A DNA stretch of 64,000 nucleotides from Rhynchopus euleeides (taxonomy: Eukaryota > Euglenozoa > Diplonemea > Diplonemida > Diplonemidae): contig OY723253.1 in assembly GCA_963210315.1 (NCBI GenBank), forward strand, positions 1,550,001 to 1,614,000, written 5' to 3'. Position numbers and translations under genes: made by a program. Shown piece by piece: positions 40,902 to 51,571 of this stretch. The notes beneath the pieces are model-generated. The model searched no databases, was not told the DNA's origin, and worked only from the letters and a program-made list of their open reading frames with translations. Each line of letters starts with the position of its first letter. The stretch's first letter is position 1.

Positions 40902-42679
40902 CCCCCCCCCCCCCCCCAAAAAAAAAAAACAGCAAGAGCCTTCAAAGCAAGCTTCACAGCGGCCAGCGTAAGGCTTTTTTTCTCCCCCCCCACCACCACC
41001 ACCACCCACTGCCACCACGCTCCCCATATAGCCCCCTTCTTTCTGTAATACCTCTCTCACCTCCGCCATATCCCTTCTAGTTTTCCACCATCGTCACAGA
41101 GAGAGCTTACGTCCAGACATCCAGAGAGTGTCACGAGAGACGGACGGACCAAAAGTGCTGCCCAATTCTATACCCCCGCCATTGTTACGTACAGAGGGGG
41201 GAACGGTATCGTCGTACGCACAACATGTAGATCAATCACGCAATACGTCCACCAAACAATCGCCCCCCACCTCCCCCCCCACCGAAAGAAAGCTGAACTG
41301 GAGGGGCGTAGAACGGGATGTGGTGGTGGTGGGTACAGGGAGGGGGGGAGGTGCGGGGGGTGGGGAGGGGGTCCTGTGCATCGCACATCCACACCTGCAA
41401 CATTGCCCTCCCCCCCCCCTTTCCCCCATCCCGTCACCCTCCCCCCCCCCCTCCCCCTCTTCTCAAGAAAAGTGTACATCACGTAACACTGATATTTTTT
41501 GAGGCAGGATTGTTTCCTGGTATTTTATCTCTCTCTCTCTCTCTTCTTGCAGGCACGTCTCATAGCAATCGGCGACAATAAAAAGGCACACCCAAAGCAT
41601 ATCTCGAAACCACCCCCACCCCCGCCCGAAACAGACACACCCCATCCCGTCCTGTTTTAGGGTTTTCTTTTTGATCCCCCCCCCCCCTCATCCACCCACC
41701 CTCTTTTTCTTATTTCCTTTTGTCTTTTCCCCCACCCACACCCCACCCGCCTGCCCGTCTCCCCAAGGCTGAGCCAAGCGCTCCTCGCTCCTTTGGGCTC
41801 TTTGTCGGGTGAGTGCGCAACCCACCCCCAATGGATCTCCTTGGTGTCAGTGGAATCCCGCTTCTTTTTCCACTGCAGTGACGGCCCCAAACCCGCCCAA
41901 CCCATCCTGCCCGACCACCCGCCCCTGGAGCTGGCCTGATGGTTTATCCGTCAGGAATGGAGGGGGGGTCCCGCACCCTTCCTCTGGAAATAACACCAGT
42001 GTCACGGTGAGGTGGCTGTGTGATGTCCATAGACTTTGTGAGTGGGGTGAAGCCCTTCGTGTGGCAGCGAAACACAGGCCCCACGGAGACGGGGCTGCTG
42101 AGAGAGATCTTTCGGGCTGTTGGCATCGTGATATATGGAACTGTACGCAGTGCACCTCATGCGCCGGTGCGCGCAATGGTGCGCACAAACAGGAAAGAAA
42201 CTGTTGTGCACCTCACATGACCTGGTTGTCTCAGATGCCGGGTTGATGGCAGTCGATGTCAAAAAGAGCTTCAATGCCCCCCCGAACCAACCCTGTTCCT
42301 GTTGCGCATTCCTCTCGCTGGAGTCGGGTGGTCTGCAGCTGCGGGGAGTCTTGGTGTTTCTCGCCACATCCCCAGGGGATCGGCTGTCAGTTTGAGTCAT
42401 CACCCCTCCCCACCACACATATTCCCACCCCCCCCCCCCCTCTCTCTCTCAAACACCCTTCCCCCATCTGCATTTTCTCTTCTGTCTTACTCAATATCAA
42501 AGGAAAAAGCAATGAGCAACTCACGTAAAAGGCTGCCGTCTTTTACAACGCAAACAAAGGCGACCCAAAGATACTTTTCTCGCTTTGGAGTATATTCCTC
42601 TTCCTCTCTCTCTCTCTCTCAGCGGGTTTAGGTGTGTGGGGGGTCCCAGGAGGCAATCCATTTGCCTCCCCCGTACACG
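40902..42679. other. Mostly gene-less C/T-rich region
   Basis: Poly-C, (CT)n runs (41529-41542, 42604-42620) and C/T tracts. Only the small ORF at 42023 stands out. Confidence 0.45.
42023..42220 (+). CDS. Candidate small ORF, 65 residues, doubtful
   Basis: ATG at 42023 opens a frame with unbiased, protein-like composition: MSIDFVSGVKPFVWQRN..., then LLREIFRAVGIVIYG, and a basic end ARMVRTNRK-like before TGA. The 5' flank is C/T-rich with AG candidates. No family is recognised, and it could equally be chance or one exon of a larger gene. Confidence 0.2.
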   Translation: MSIDFVSGVKPFVWQRNTGPTETGLLREIFRAVGIVIYGTVRSAPHAPVRAMVRTNRKETVVHLT

Positions 42680-43627
42680 TATATCAACCAAAATCTGAAA
42701 AACCGTATACTTTAGTCGTTTACTTGGGCAGCAGCAATTTGTACATTTTTTTGACAATTTTGAGTTGTGACCCCACCGTGAATTCCGCGGTATACCTAGC
42801 AGTCAATTCCGCCCTGTTTCGAGTTCCGGAAATGCAGTCTGTTGGGTTCAAATTGGGATGCGGATGCGCATCCCAATTTGACTGGTGAGGTTGGCCGGGA
42901 GAAAAAAAAATTCAAAAAATCTCGGAAAGCTATGGTAGCAACGGAATCAAATGCGGCCAGAATCGGGGAAAAAGGTGTAGTGGAAGACAATTTACTCCCA
43001 GATGCAGTTCTCACCCCCCTTGGTAGGCTTTTGTACAGCAGGCTTGCTCCGTATTCCTTGAAAAATAGCCAAAATCCCGGAAATGTATTCCTGCCTTTTT
43101 CTAAGGATTTTTGCCTTGGATTTCGGACCCAGCAGTTCCCTGTGCCAGTCCCACAACCTCACGTAGTGCACTGCCTTGGAAAATTCTGTCACAGATCACT
43201 CATGGGCGCTCGTTTCGGCACGACTGCCGCAACCGGAACCGCATGGTGAAGGCCTCCTCGATCGAGACCACCACTGGCAGCCCCAGGTCCGGTAGCTCGC
43301 CATCCTCGGCCAAACAAAATGTCGGCAATGACCGCCTTGTTTTCATTGTGCTGTAAGGCGCGTGAACGACCGAGGCATGCGATGGTTGCCTGCAGCATGA
43401 GGCGCTGCGCGGCCTGATGACCTCCTATAGGGTCGGCGCCATCTGACAGTTACTCGCTAGATGGGGTATCCGGCGTCCACGGCTCATCTCTCCTGTGGCC
43501 GTGATCCCGCCATCATCAGCTGCGGGATGAAAGCAAAAAATGGGTTTCGGGACCGTTTTTTTCAACGACACCCCTTCTTGACCTGCCATAGTGGCATACG
43601 CGTAAGGACTTGGTGACAAGACAGGCA

Positions 43628-43695
43628 CAAGCCACAGGGGGGTCTGGGGGGCAGAGCCCCCCAGCCGCCGGAGGCCACGGTAGTGAACATCTGGG
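43628..43695 (+). repeat. GGGGTCTGGGGGGC repeat, copy 1
   Basis: Contains CTGGGGGGCAGAGCCCCCCAG (self-complementary arms) followed by CCGCCGGAGGCCACGGTAGT. Copies occur at 44394-44453 (same strand) and 60990-61060 (opposite strand); similarity to the third copy extends a further ~40 bp. Confidence 0.8.
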
Positions 43696-44393
43696 TCTTG
43701 GCTGGAAAGAACACCGGTTTTTTGGCTGCCAGGAAGAAACAGAAAAGGGGCGGGTGTCTGGAGGACTCATCCTCACCCCCCACTCGGAAAAAGTTTCCTA
43801 AGGAAAATCCTTAGAAAAAAATAAATATCCCCTCCTAAAAATCCTTAGAAAAAAATCGAGAAATTTCGGAGAGTGTATTCCGTATTCCATGTTAGGAGCA
43901 AGCCTGTTGTACAGTGCTTTTTTTGCTTCTTATTGCCTGCGAATCCACCACCTTCCATGCACAGGAAAACTCATCTGAATTATGTGAAACACAAACATGG
44001 CCTGCTTCAAATGCAAGAGTTCATGGAATGTCACCAACATCACCCTGCTTCCCCGGGCAGTGCAGAATGGCCTGAAGGCCCCCCACCCAGTGGTCTCGCT
44101 GGGGGTCGGGCAAACCAAAAAAGAGGTAGGGCACAGGGTGGGCCGAGCTCGCTCCGCAGGGGAAAAAGTGCAGCCCAACCCCACTCCGATTTCCCGCAGT
44201 ATGATGCAAACAGGGCCACAGAACGTTTTCCCCCCAATTCGAAAGGCATCGGATGCTGCCGCCTTAGATCGTCCTGCTGGACCAAAAATCAGTAGTCAGG
44301 GGGTCTTGGGTTGCCATTGAGCACTTGCAAAACTGCAATCCCGAGTAACTTTGCCAGCGCGCCGTGTTCAGGAACGGCAGCAAAGCTAACAGG

Positions 44394-44453
44394 CTACAGG
44401 GGGGTCTGGGGGGCGGAGCCCCCCAGCCGCCGGAGGCCACGGTAGTGAACATC
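44394..44453 (+). repeat. GGGGTCTGGGGGGC repeat, copy 2
   Basis: Same core as 43628-43695, with CGGAG in place of CAGAG in the hairpin loop. Confidence 0.8.
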
Positions 44454-45417
44454 CTAAAATCCCTCGAAGGCTAATCCCCACACCGGTTGGTGCTGTTGCA
44501 CATTCCAGGCGGGGATGATCCTTCGCTTGACCTGATGAGTGCCTGACGGTGCGCTTCGATGAGCACCACCAAGTCCCCAGCACCTGGTACACCTGCTCAT
44601 GATGGCGTTGGGTTTTCATACGCTGCGCGTGAAAACTCGGCTACAAGGCCGAACCCAAAAGCCCCAAAATCTGACCCATCCGCAAAATTCGACGGGGAAA
44701 ATATTGAGGTAGGGCCAAGGTAGGGCCATGCCACCCCTGGCGGCCCACCCTCCCCAAAAATTACAGAAAAAGGGAGGTGGGGCCGCGGCCCCCCCTGCCA
44801 GCCCTGGCACGAGATCACTGCCCCCACCTCTCCCCTGACTTTCTCAATTGCTCCAGGATTTCGGCTATTTTCGGCTATTTTTGTGTACTTTGGGACCCCG
44901 TGTAGGAGGCCTTATACACCGCAAAAGTCACCGATTTTTTTTTCCTGGGAAGGTTCTCACTAAAACTACACAGGAATCACATTTTTGGGCCGGAAAATTT
45001 TTGTTTCCGGCCCGGACGCCTCCCTGAGACGGACCCATTTTTGGGTCGATTTTTAGGGGGATTTTCCTTAGGAAAGTTGGTAATAGTGGTTGGGCAGCAG
45101 TAAATTGGACTCTACTCCACTAAATTCACCGATTTTTTTTATGGTGTAATCTACGGAGCTCAACTCTCAAATTCCGTCAAAAACCGGGTCTTTTTGTGGC
45201 GATCCGCGGGGGTGAAATTCCGAAGAAAATATCGGCAAAAACAGTTTTTCCGAATTTCTCCACCAAAAAAAAATATTTTTTTGGAAAAATTATTGTCCTG
45301 AAAAGCGCCAATTCCGTACGTTACACGATAAAAAAAAATGTTGAAAAAGGTGTAGCGGGGTGCCATTTACTCAAAATTTTGAAAAAGTATACGGTTTTTC
45401 AGATTTTGGTTGATATA

Positions 45418-45961
45418 CTCATTTTCTCTCAGCTCTGGGTGCTGCGATTGTCATCTCCCTCTCCTTGAAGAGAGCAACAAAAAAAAAACTTCCAAAAAAA
45501 ATATGCGCGAAGCTCGCAGTCTGTTTTGTGTACAAATCGATTAGACACCCACTCCTGTCACACATATATTCACAGAGCAAGATATTTGAAAAAAAGAAAA
45601 AGGTGTGAGGGTAATGTCACAAATAAAGCAAAAAAAAATTGCGGCTACAGCCCGGTAGTATCGTTGAGAATCAGCCCATTGGTGGGAGCGTGGGATCGGT
45701 GCGTCCTGAGCTCCAACAAAAGAAAGTGCGAATTCATCTTCTGTAAACAAATTGGCGGTTATCTCGCAAGTCTGATCTCGGCTGTCGAGGCCCAAAAAAA
45801 ACAAACTTCACGCGTGTGTGTTGATTCAGGCTTTGGGCAGGCAGACCCTGTGCGGGTGTACCAATATAGACCTGCGCGGGGGGTGACATGCCACATCATC
45901 TCGACTGATCAACACATGCGCACACCCCCCACACCACACACCTCCTTTTTTCTTTTTCACG
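45418..45961. other. Intergenic, A-rich
   Basis: No gene recognised. Ends in the target site of the hAT element. Confidence 0.4.
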
Positions 45962-46161
45962 CTCATCCGCAGGGCATTAGTTTGACCTTCCCGACGGAGC
46001 CTGAACCCCGGTTACCCTGGTTTTAACCAAACCAAAAATTTTCGCTCGGGCGCTTCGCGCCCGAGCGCCTCGTGCGCCGTTGTGACCGCGGCGTGCTATT
46101 ATCTGTACCCCCCCCCCCAGGATATCTATAGTCTCTACGTCCCCCACCCCCCTACCCGCCC

Positions 46162-49077
46162 TCAGATCCACCAACTCTTTTCGTGTGAAGCCCTGTCATT
46201 GGTGACCCACTGCTGGGCCTCGCGGAGCATACGAAACGGCGCGTATTGCAGACGCCTGTTCTCGGACACGTACGCTTCGATATACTGCTCAAGTACATCG
46301 GGGGGGATGCCATCGGCAGTCAGCTCGCCCTCTGCAGAAACGACCATCATGTCGTTCAACTTCGTGTCACCGAGACACGACGAGAGGCGGTTCTTCACAA
46401 TGCGCAATTTTGAGAAGAGCCTCTCAACACCCGCGGTTGTCAACGGAACGGCAAGGGCAAGCAACAGCAAGCGGCATGTTTGCGGGTAGGCGATCCTGTT
46501 CACATCGACACGAAGGAATGTCCGGATGATGCTCGCGAACGACGCCCCCTTCTTCTTTGCCTCCGTCTGGGTGTCCTTCGCTATTGCCTGCAGGGCTCCC
46601 TCAAGCTCAGCCTCGATCTCTGCCTTGTCCTGCGATGTGAAGTAGGGAATGGACTCCTCCGTCTCGCGCATTGATCCATCCTCCTGAAGCAGACTGAACT
46701 TCTTTGCCTCGCAGTAGTGCGTGGTGATGCGGGACAGCCTCGTCTTCGAGAGGTTCAGCTTGTTGAAGTCGCGGGATCTGGGGTCGTAGATCCCAAAGGA
46801 TGAGAGAACTTCAAACTCATCCATCCTCTCTTCCACCTCCTTCTTCAATTCCTGAAGAAATGGGACGGCATACTGCTGGTGGTATTCCGTCACGTGCAGC
46901 TCTGTGATGGGCTCCGTGCCAGGCCGTGCGTCATTCACCAGGACCCAACACCCGATGTACCGCACGAAGAGGTCAGGGTGCTCCATGAGCTTGCCGAGCT
47001 GTGTTGCGTAGTGTACAGCGAGGAGGCTGATGTCCGCAAAACACAGCGCAGGTGATTGAAGGCACCTCGAGAACGCCCCCATCATTCCCATCACTTCACT
47101 AATGAGGAACAGGCCGATGCAGTTTGCCGCTGATGCATACTTGCTCCGGAGGGCGATAGCCTTTTCACTGTCAAGCTTCGCCATGCACATGACGACCCCA
47201 CGCAGGCATGTTGTTAAAGTGGTGGCGCATCTTTCGTGAGAGCACCAACGGGTGTCAGACACAGCACACAATTCGCGCTGCCGCCAGTAGGAGAACCCAT
47301 CAACACGCCGACAGGCTTCCTGGCACTCCGCGAACACCCGAAGCTTGCTGGCGCTGTGTCCTCGATACAGGCAGGCGTACGTCTCGGCGATGGTGTTGTA
47401 GCATTCCTGAATCACAGGGTGTCTCCGCACGACGTGCTGCGCGACTAAATTGAGGGCATGGCTGCGGCACGACGCCCAGAGCGCATACGGGCACTTCGCA
47501 ATTTTCACGCGGAGTTGCACCCCGGATTTCCCACCACCCATAGTGTTGCACCCGTCACTGGCGAAGGACACGACGCGGTTCCAGAAGCTTTCCCCCAGAT
47601 GTTCTGTCTGCTCCAGGAGAAAGCTGCAGATGTTGGCCGCATTCTGGCTGTCGCGGAGGGGTGCAATGCTCCACAGCAGCTCTTGCGTCTCGAAGGTTGT
47701 GGGGTCGATAACACGAATCAGGGTCGCATGCTGGCTCAGCTTCGTCGCGTCCTGGGTTTCGTCAGTGAGGACGGCGCAGAAGGGCGACTGGGCAATCTTG
47801 GCCTGCATCTGCCGACGAATGACTGTTGCCATGATATGCAAGGCCTCGTTCACGATTGTACTACTGGTCAAATTAAAATATGACGCCGTGAAGCGCTTGC
47901 TTTCTGGGCTGAAATACCCATCCCGCTCTCGGATCTCACGGGGTGTCGTCGTGAGCGGCCTGTTGTACTTGCAGCAGAACTGCAGGTCGTGGAAGAGGTG
48001 GACCAGCATCTGCGTGTTAAAAAGGCTGGTCACCTGCGCGTTGATCCAGCTCTGCCGCTGGGCAGTCACGCGCAACTCGCCTGCAGCCCCGAATTGCACG
48101 CGCCTCCCTTCCCCCTCCAGCCAGGTGGTCCACTTCCTGGTGTGCGAACTGCGCACACCGTCGGTGTGCTCCTTTCCTCGGGACGTGAGGCGCATGTTCA
48201 CATCCTTCCAAGGAAGGGCCCGCCCAGTGAAGGCACCGCTGGCCGCCGCCCCCCAACATGAGCGACACACGAGCCCTTGAGTTGTGGGCCGGGCCCACTG
48301 GTGCGTCGTCCTCAGCATTTGCATTATGCGGGCATTTGATTGCACATCCTCCGGCAGTAGAGGAAGCTCCGAGGGTAGGGGGAACTGCAGGGTTTCAGCC
48401 GTATCCGGAGCAGGCGCATACGCCCTGGGGACGAGCACCCTCTCCGCAAACCCGTACACCTCGTGCTTGTGCAAGGCGGGGTACAGCACGGGGGTGTCGG
48501 TGCGGTTGGCAGTGCAGCTGTGGGGTGCCCGCTGACGGCCCTCCGTCGTCAGCTCCTGGATCATCGCCTCTGTGACACTCGTGGAGAGTTCGGTCTGCTC
48601 CTCCTGGTGCATCGCGTGTTCGACAGCCTCCACAATCGACAGGTCTGCAGAGAGGAGCGGGGCTTGCTGCGAGGCGATCGGGAGGGACGGGAGAGCGACG
48701 GGAGTTGGCTCGCGCTCTGCGACTGCGAGAGACTCCTTTACCAGGTCACCCCACGTCTTCCGGTCTGCGGCCGCCTTGCTGTCGTCCTCCCGACAAAGCA
48801 GGTCAAACGCCTTGAGGGCACTGACAAGCTTCGCGTTGTTCATCGCCTGGTGATTAGCAAATCTCCGTAGAGTTCCCTGGTGGCACAGAAACCCGTGCAG
48901 ATTGGGGAACTGGCTCTGCTGGGGGTAGGTCCCAGCCTGCCATGTCGCGTACGATGTGTCGAGCCCCGCCACCGCTTCCTCCTCCAACGTCTTCCGGGCC
49001 ACCCTCCGCCTCCCCCCCGTGACCCCGAACCGCCCCCAATCTACTGGGGCCTCCTGTGTCCCCTTGCGCTTCTTCAT
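46162..49077 (-). CDS. hAT-family transposase (DUF4371/ZNF862-like), 971 residues
   Basis: Intact single open frame. The N-terminus KKRKGTQ is basic. A possible zinc-binding BED/TTF-type region lies at about 275-325 (CRSCWGAA..., then H and a tryptophan-rich HTRKWTTWLEG). The RNase H-like catalytic core follows: AVLTDETQDATKLSQHATL (first acidic residue), SFASDGCNTMGGGKSGVQ (second), the CRSHALNLV segment with the conserved H, and the all-alpha insertion. The C-terminal dimerisation domain contains PLTTAGVERLFSKLRIVKNR, in which the E is the third catalytic acid. All three acids are present, so the enzyme may be active. It would cut at the element ends and reinsert with 8-bp duplications. The gene fills most of its element and runs opposite to the host genes. 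Confidence 0.95.
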   Translation of the reverse strand: MKKRKGTQEAPVDWGRFGVTGGRRRVARKTLEEEAVAGLDTSYATWQAGTYPQQSQFPNLHGFLCHQGTLRRFANHQAMNNAKLVSALKAFDLLCREDDSKAAADRKTWGDLVKESLAVAEREPTPVALPSLPIASQQAPLLSADLSIVEAVEHAMHQEEQTELSTSVTEAMIQELTTEGRQRAPHSCTANRTDTPVLYPALHKHEVYGFAERVLVPRAYAPAPDTAETLQFPLPSELPLLPEDVQSNARIMQMLRTTHQWARPTTQGLVCRSCWGAAASGAFTGRALPWKDVNMRLTSRGKEHTDGVRSSHTRKWTTWLEGEGRRVQFGAAGELRVTAQRQSWINAQVTSLFNTQMLVHLFHDLQFCCKYNRPLTTTPREIRERDGYFSPESKRFTASYFNLTSSTIVNEALHIMATVIRRQMQAKIAQSPFCAVLTDETQDATKLSQHATLIRVIDPTTFETQELLWSIAPLRDSQNAANICSFLLEQTEHLGESFWNRVVSFASDGCNTMGGGKSGVQLRVKIAKCPYALWASCRSHALNLVAQHVVRRHPVIQECYNTIAETYACLYRGHSASKLRVFAECQEACRRVDGFSYWRQRELCAVSDTRWCSHERCATTLTTCLRGVVMCMAKLDSEKAIALRSKYASAANCIGLFLISEVMGMMGAFSRCLQSPALCFADISLLAVHYATQLGKLMEHPDLFVRYIGCWVLVNDARPGTEPITELHVTEYHQQYAVPFLQELKKEVEERMDEFEVLSSFGIYDPRSRDFNKLNLSKTRLSRITTHYCEAKKFSLLQEDGSMRETEESIPYFTSQDKAEIEAELEGALQAIAKDTQTEAKKKGASFASIIRTFLRVDVNRIAYPQTCRLLLLALAVPLTTAGVERLFSKLRIVKNRLSSCLGDTKLNDMMVVSAEGELTADGIPPDVLEQYIEAYVSENRRLQYAPFRMLREAQQWVTNDRASHEKSWWI

Positions 49078-49280
49078 AGTGCGACGATGACAGTCGGTGC
49101 CTGCCTGGTGGTGAGTGGTGATGATCAGCTAGATGTGAGAGGCGAGGTGAAGGGGGGAAAAACCGGTGAGGGTGCGCGCGCCCTGCCGTACTGTGGCTGC
49201 TTGGTGGGGCTAACGCAGCAGGTTACTGGGTCAGGAAAAACCCCGGTTCCGAGCCAAAATTTTGGTTTTTTTTGTAAATA

Positions 49281-49609
49281 CCGTATACGTAAATATTTTG
49301 GAACGTAAATATTATGGAACGTAAATATTTTGGAACGCTGGTGGGTTGGCGTTCCAGATTTTTTTCGTTCCATAATATTTACAGGGCTTTCTGCGACTCG
49401 GGGACTTGGACCAGGTGATCGGACGGCATACAGAGTCCCTGACGGGACCTACTCGTGCACTTTTCGCGCGATTCCTGAGGCAAGCCATCCTCACCACCGA
49501 GTCCCCAACTGGCCCTGTAAATATTATGGAACGTAAATATTATGGAACGGACCGGGCAAAAATGGGCCCGTTCCATAATATTTACGTTCCATAATATTTA
49601 CGTATACGG
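49281..49609. mobile_element. MITE family M1, copy 1 (nested in the hAT)
   Basis: The inverted ends CCGTATACGTAAATATT and AATATTTACGTATACGG are flanked by TA on both sides. Tandem CGTAAATATTATGGAACG units lie next to the ends, and a second inverted pair lies inside (TATTTACAGGG / CCCTGTAAATA). No coding capacity. Confidence 0.85.
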
Positions 49610-49680
49610 TAACCGGGTTTCTCCGAAACCTGGTTATCAAAACCGGATAACCAGCCCAAACTAATGCCCTGCTCATCCGT

Positions 49681-50384
49681 CTTTCTCTTCCATACCCCCA
49701 CCCCCCCCTCCCCCTCATTGGGCGGAGGGAGTTGCAGTACGCTGCATCTCTTACACAGAGTGTGTTGGACTTTCCAATTTGGTTTCTTCAGTGTTGTTTT
49801 TTTGTAGTGGTTGTGGCGGTGGCGGTGGGTGGCAGGGGAGAATGGGGGGGGGGGGGTGTGATCGGCAATGAAATTCAAGAAAAAATTATGATGCGCGCGG
49901 CGTAAGATATGGTAACATATGAAGGAAAGGAAGTATCGTTGGTGTGGCCATCTCTTGTGCACATGCTTCCCAGAGCAAAGGCATCGCCCTGTTCTCGAAG
50001 CGGCAAGCACAGGAGTCAGATTGGACAAGATATAGGTTGCTGGTATCATTGATAGTGAAGCAAAATATTGCGAGCTGATCCACATGGCTGCCTACACTCC
50101 ATCTGAAGGACCCAGCGGCGTGTATACTCTAAACTGCCGATTCTTTTGGTCATGGAGGCCAAATCAAAGGCAGTTTCTGAGAGAAGAATCAACTGAATAG
50201 GGGGGGGGTGCGGGAACCTGGCAATCGCGAGAAAAAAAAAAGACTCAACAACAACAAAAAAAACCCGATGTTGCTTTTTTTGCCCCCCGTCGGTTTTGCT
50301 GATGGTGTTCCTCCCACCCCACACACACACCACCCCTTTTCCCCTTGTTCAGCGAGGGCGCGTTTCGTATTTCTTTTCTGTATA
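49681..50384. other. Intergenic
   Basis: Simple-sequence rich. No gene recognised. Confidence 0.4.
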
Positions 50385-50696
50385 CCGTATACGTAAATAT
50401 TTTGGAACGTAAATATTATGGAACGTAAATATTATGGAACGTAAATATTTTGGAACGCTGGTGGGTTGGCGTTCCAGATTTTTTTCGTTCCATAATATTT
50501 ACAGGGCTTTCTGCGACTCGGGGACTTGGGCCAGGTGATCGGACGGCATACAGAGTCCCTGACGGGGCCTACTCGTGCACTTTTCGCGCGATTCCTGAGG
50601 CAAGCCATCCTCACCACCGAGTCCCCAACTGGCCCTGTAAATATTATGGAACGGACCGGCCAAAAATGGGCCCGTTCCATAATATTTACGTATACC
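50385..50696. mobile_element. MITE family M1, copy 2
   Basis: Nearly identical to 49281-49609 but with one fewer AAATATTATGGAACG unit at the right and a shortened right end (GTATACC). TA flanks at 50383-50384 and about 50697-50698. Confidence 0.8.
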
Positions 50697-50708
50697 TACC
50701 CCCCCCCC

Positions 50709-50782
50709 GTGTTTAAGTCCCCTATCCATATGATGTGTTTAAGTCCCCTCGGCGGCCAATTTTCCCGAAGGGACTTAAACAC
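50709..50782. repeat. Repeated and inverted GTGTTTAAGTCCC motif
   Basis: GTGTTTAAGTCCC at 50709 and 50735, and its complement GGGACTTAAACAC at 50770-50782. The second and third can form a 13-bp stem. Confidence 0.75.
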
Positions 50783-51569
50783 CCCGGTCTAGTAGTTTGG
50801 TTGGGGGGCATTTTTTCTCGATTTTTCCAGGTGTCCGTTGGCGGACCACCAGGATGTGAGGCACGTGTGGAGGCCAGGGAGGGAGCCTGGGGGCTTCGGA
50901 TACCCGCACGTGGCCCGGACTGCCCCGCAGGGGGCAGTCCGGGTCACGTCGCTCGTCCTCATCCACAGCCTCGCTGTGTGCGATGCAGGTCGTGCGCCAG
51001 CCCCTCTTGTCGCACTGGAGTCGGGAATCAATTCTGCGGCACAGCGGGGCTGCTAGCAGTGGCGAGGGCCGCAGTGTGCCAGTGCTCAGCGCCCTCGGAT
51101 CCCCACGCCACCCATACTGCCACCCCCAGCTGGCCCCGCCTGAGCACCCGCCGTGTGTCCCGTCTCCCAGGGGAGTTGGCCCAGGGGACATGCCATCTTC
51201 AATGGGACATCTAGCGGGAAGCTTGACACCTCCCAGGCTAGCATCAACCCCTGAGGCACGACATCTCTTGCGCTTCAGGCCCCTTTGGGTTGCTTGCCCT
51301 GCAGCTTTGGCAGCCTGACCACCCCAAGTCAGTGGTTATGGGCAGTGCTTGGCAGAGTAGGGTGGCCCTTAGGGGCTGGCCGGGGGGGGGGCTCCCCGCG
51401 GGCTGAGGTCAGGCTGGCGACCCAGGTTTTCAGGGTGACACCAGGATTTCCTCGAAATTTTGGGTGACCCCCACCCTGGTCGGGGGGGGGGGGGTCCCTC
51501 GCAAAGTGGGGGGCAGGGGGGGGGGTACACTGGCTACCTCCCGCACCTGTAGGAAAGGACCCCCCCCCC
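50783..51569. other. Intergenic
   Basis: No gene recognised. Holds a GTGGCCCGGACTGCCCCGCAG / GGGGGCAGTCCGGGTCAC inverted pair at about 50910-50948 and G runs. Confidence 0.4.
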
Positions 51570-51571
51570 TA

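Larger units (their letters stand above)
42680..45417. mobile_element. TIR element of 2.7 kb, family F4
   Basis: About 33-bp near-perfect inverted ends: TATATCAACCAAAATCTG and onward at 42680, and its complement finishing GGTTGATATA at 45417. Subterminal motifs recur (GGTGTAG...TTTACTC near 42975 and 45350; TTGGGCAGCAG near 42725 and 45092). The minus strand around 43200-43330 keeps coding-like sequence (LPDLGLPVVVSIEEAF) but no intact frame. Two copies of a G/C-rich repeat lie inside. A 14-bp-stem hairpin is at 42849-42880. Confidence 0.65.
45970..49671 (-). mobile_element. Complete hAT transposon
   Basis: The ends are a perfect 15-bp inverted repeat, CAGGGCATTAGTTTG at 45970 and its complement at 49657-49671. 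An exact 8-bp direct repeat CTCATCCG flanks the element (45962-45969 and 49672-49679), the length expected for hAT. One intact transposase gene reads on the minus strand. A subterminal hairpin GCTCGGGCGC/GCGCCCGAGC is at 46044-46066. A smaller MITE (49281-49609) is nested near the transposase-start end. Confidence 0.93.
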
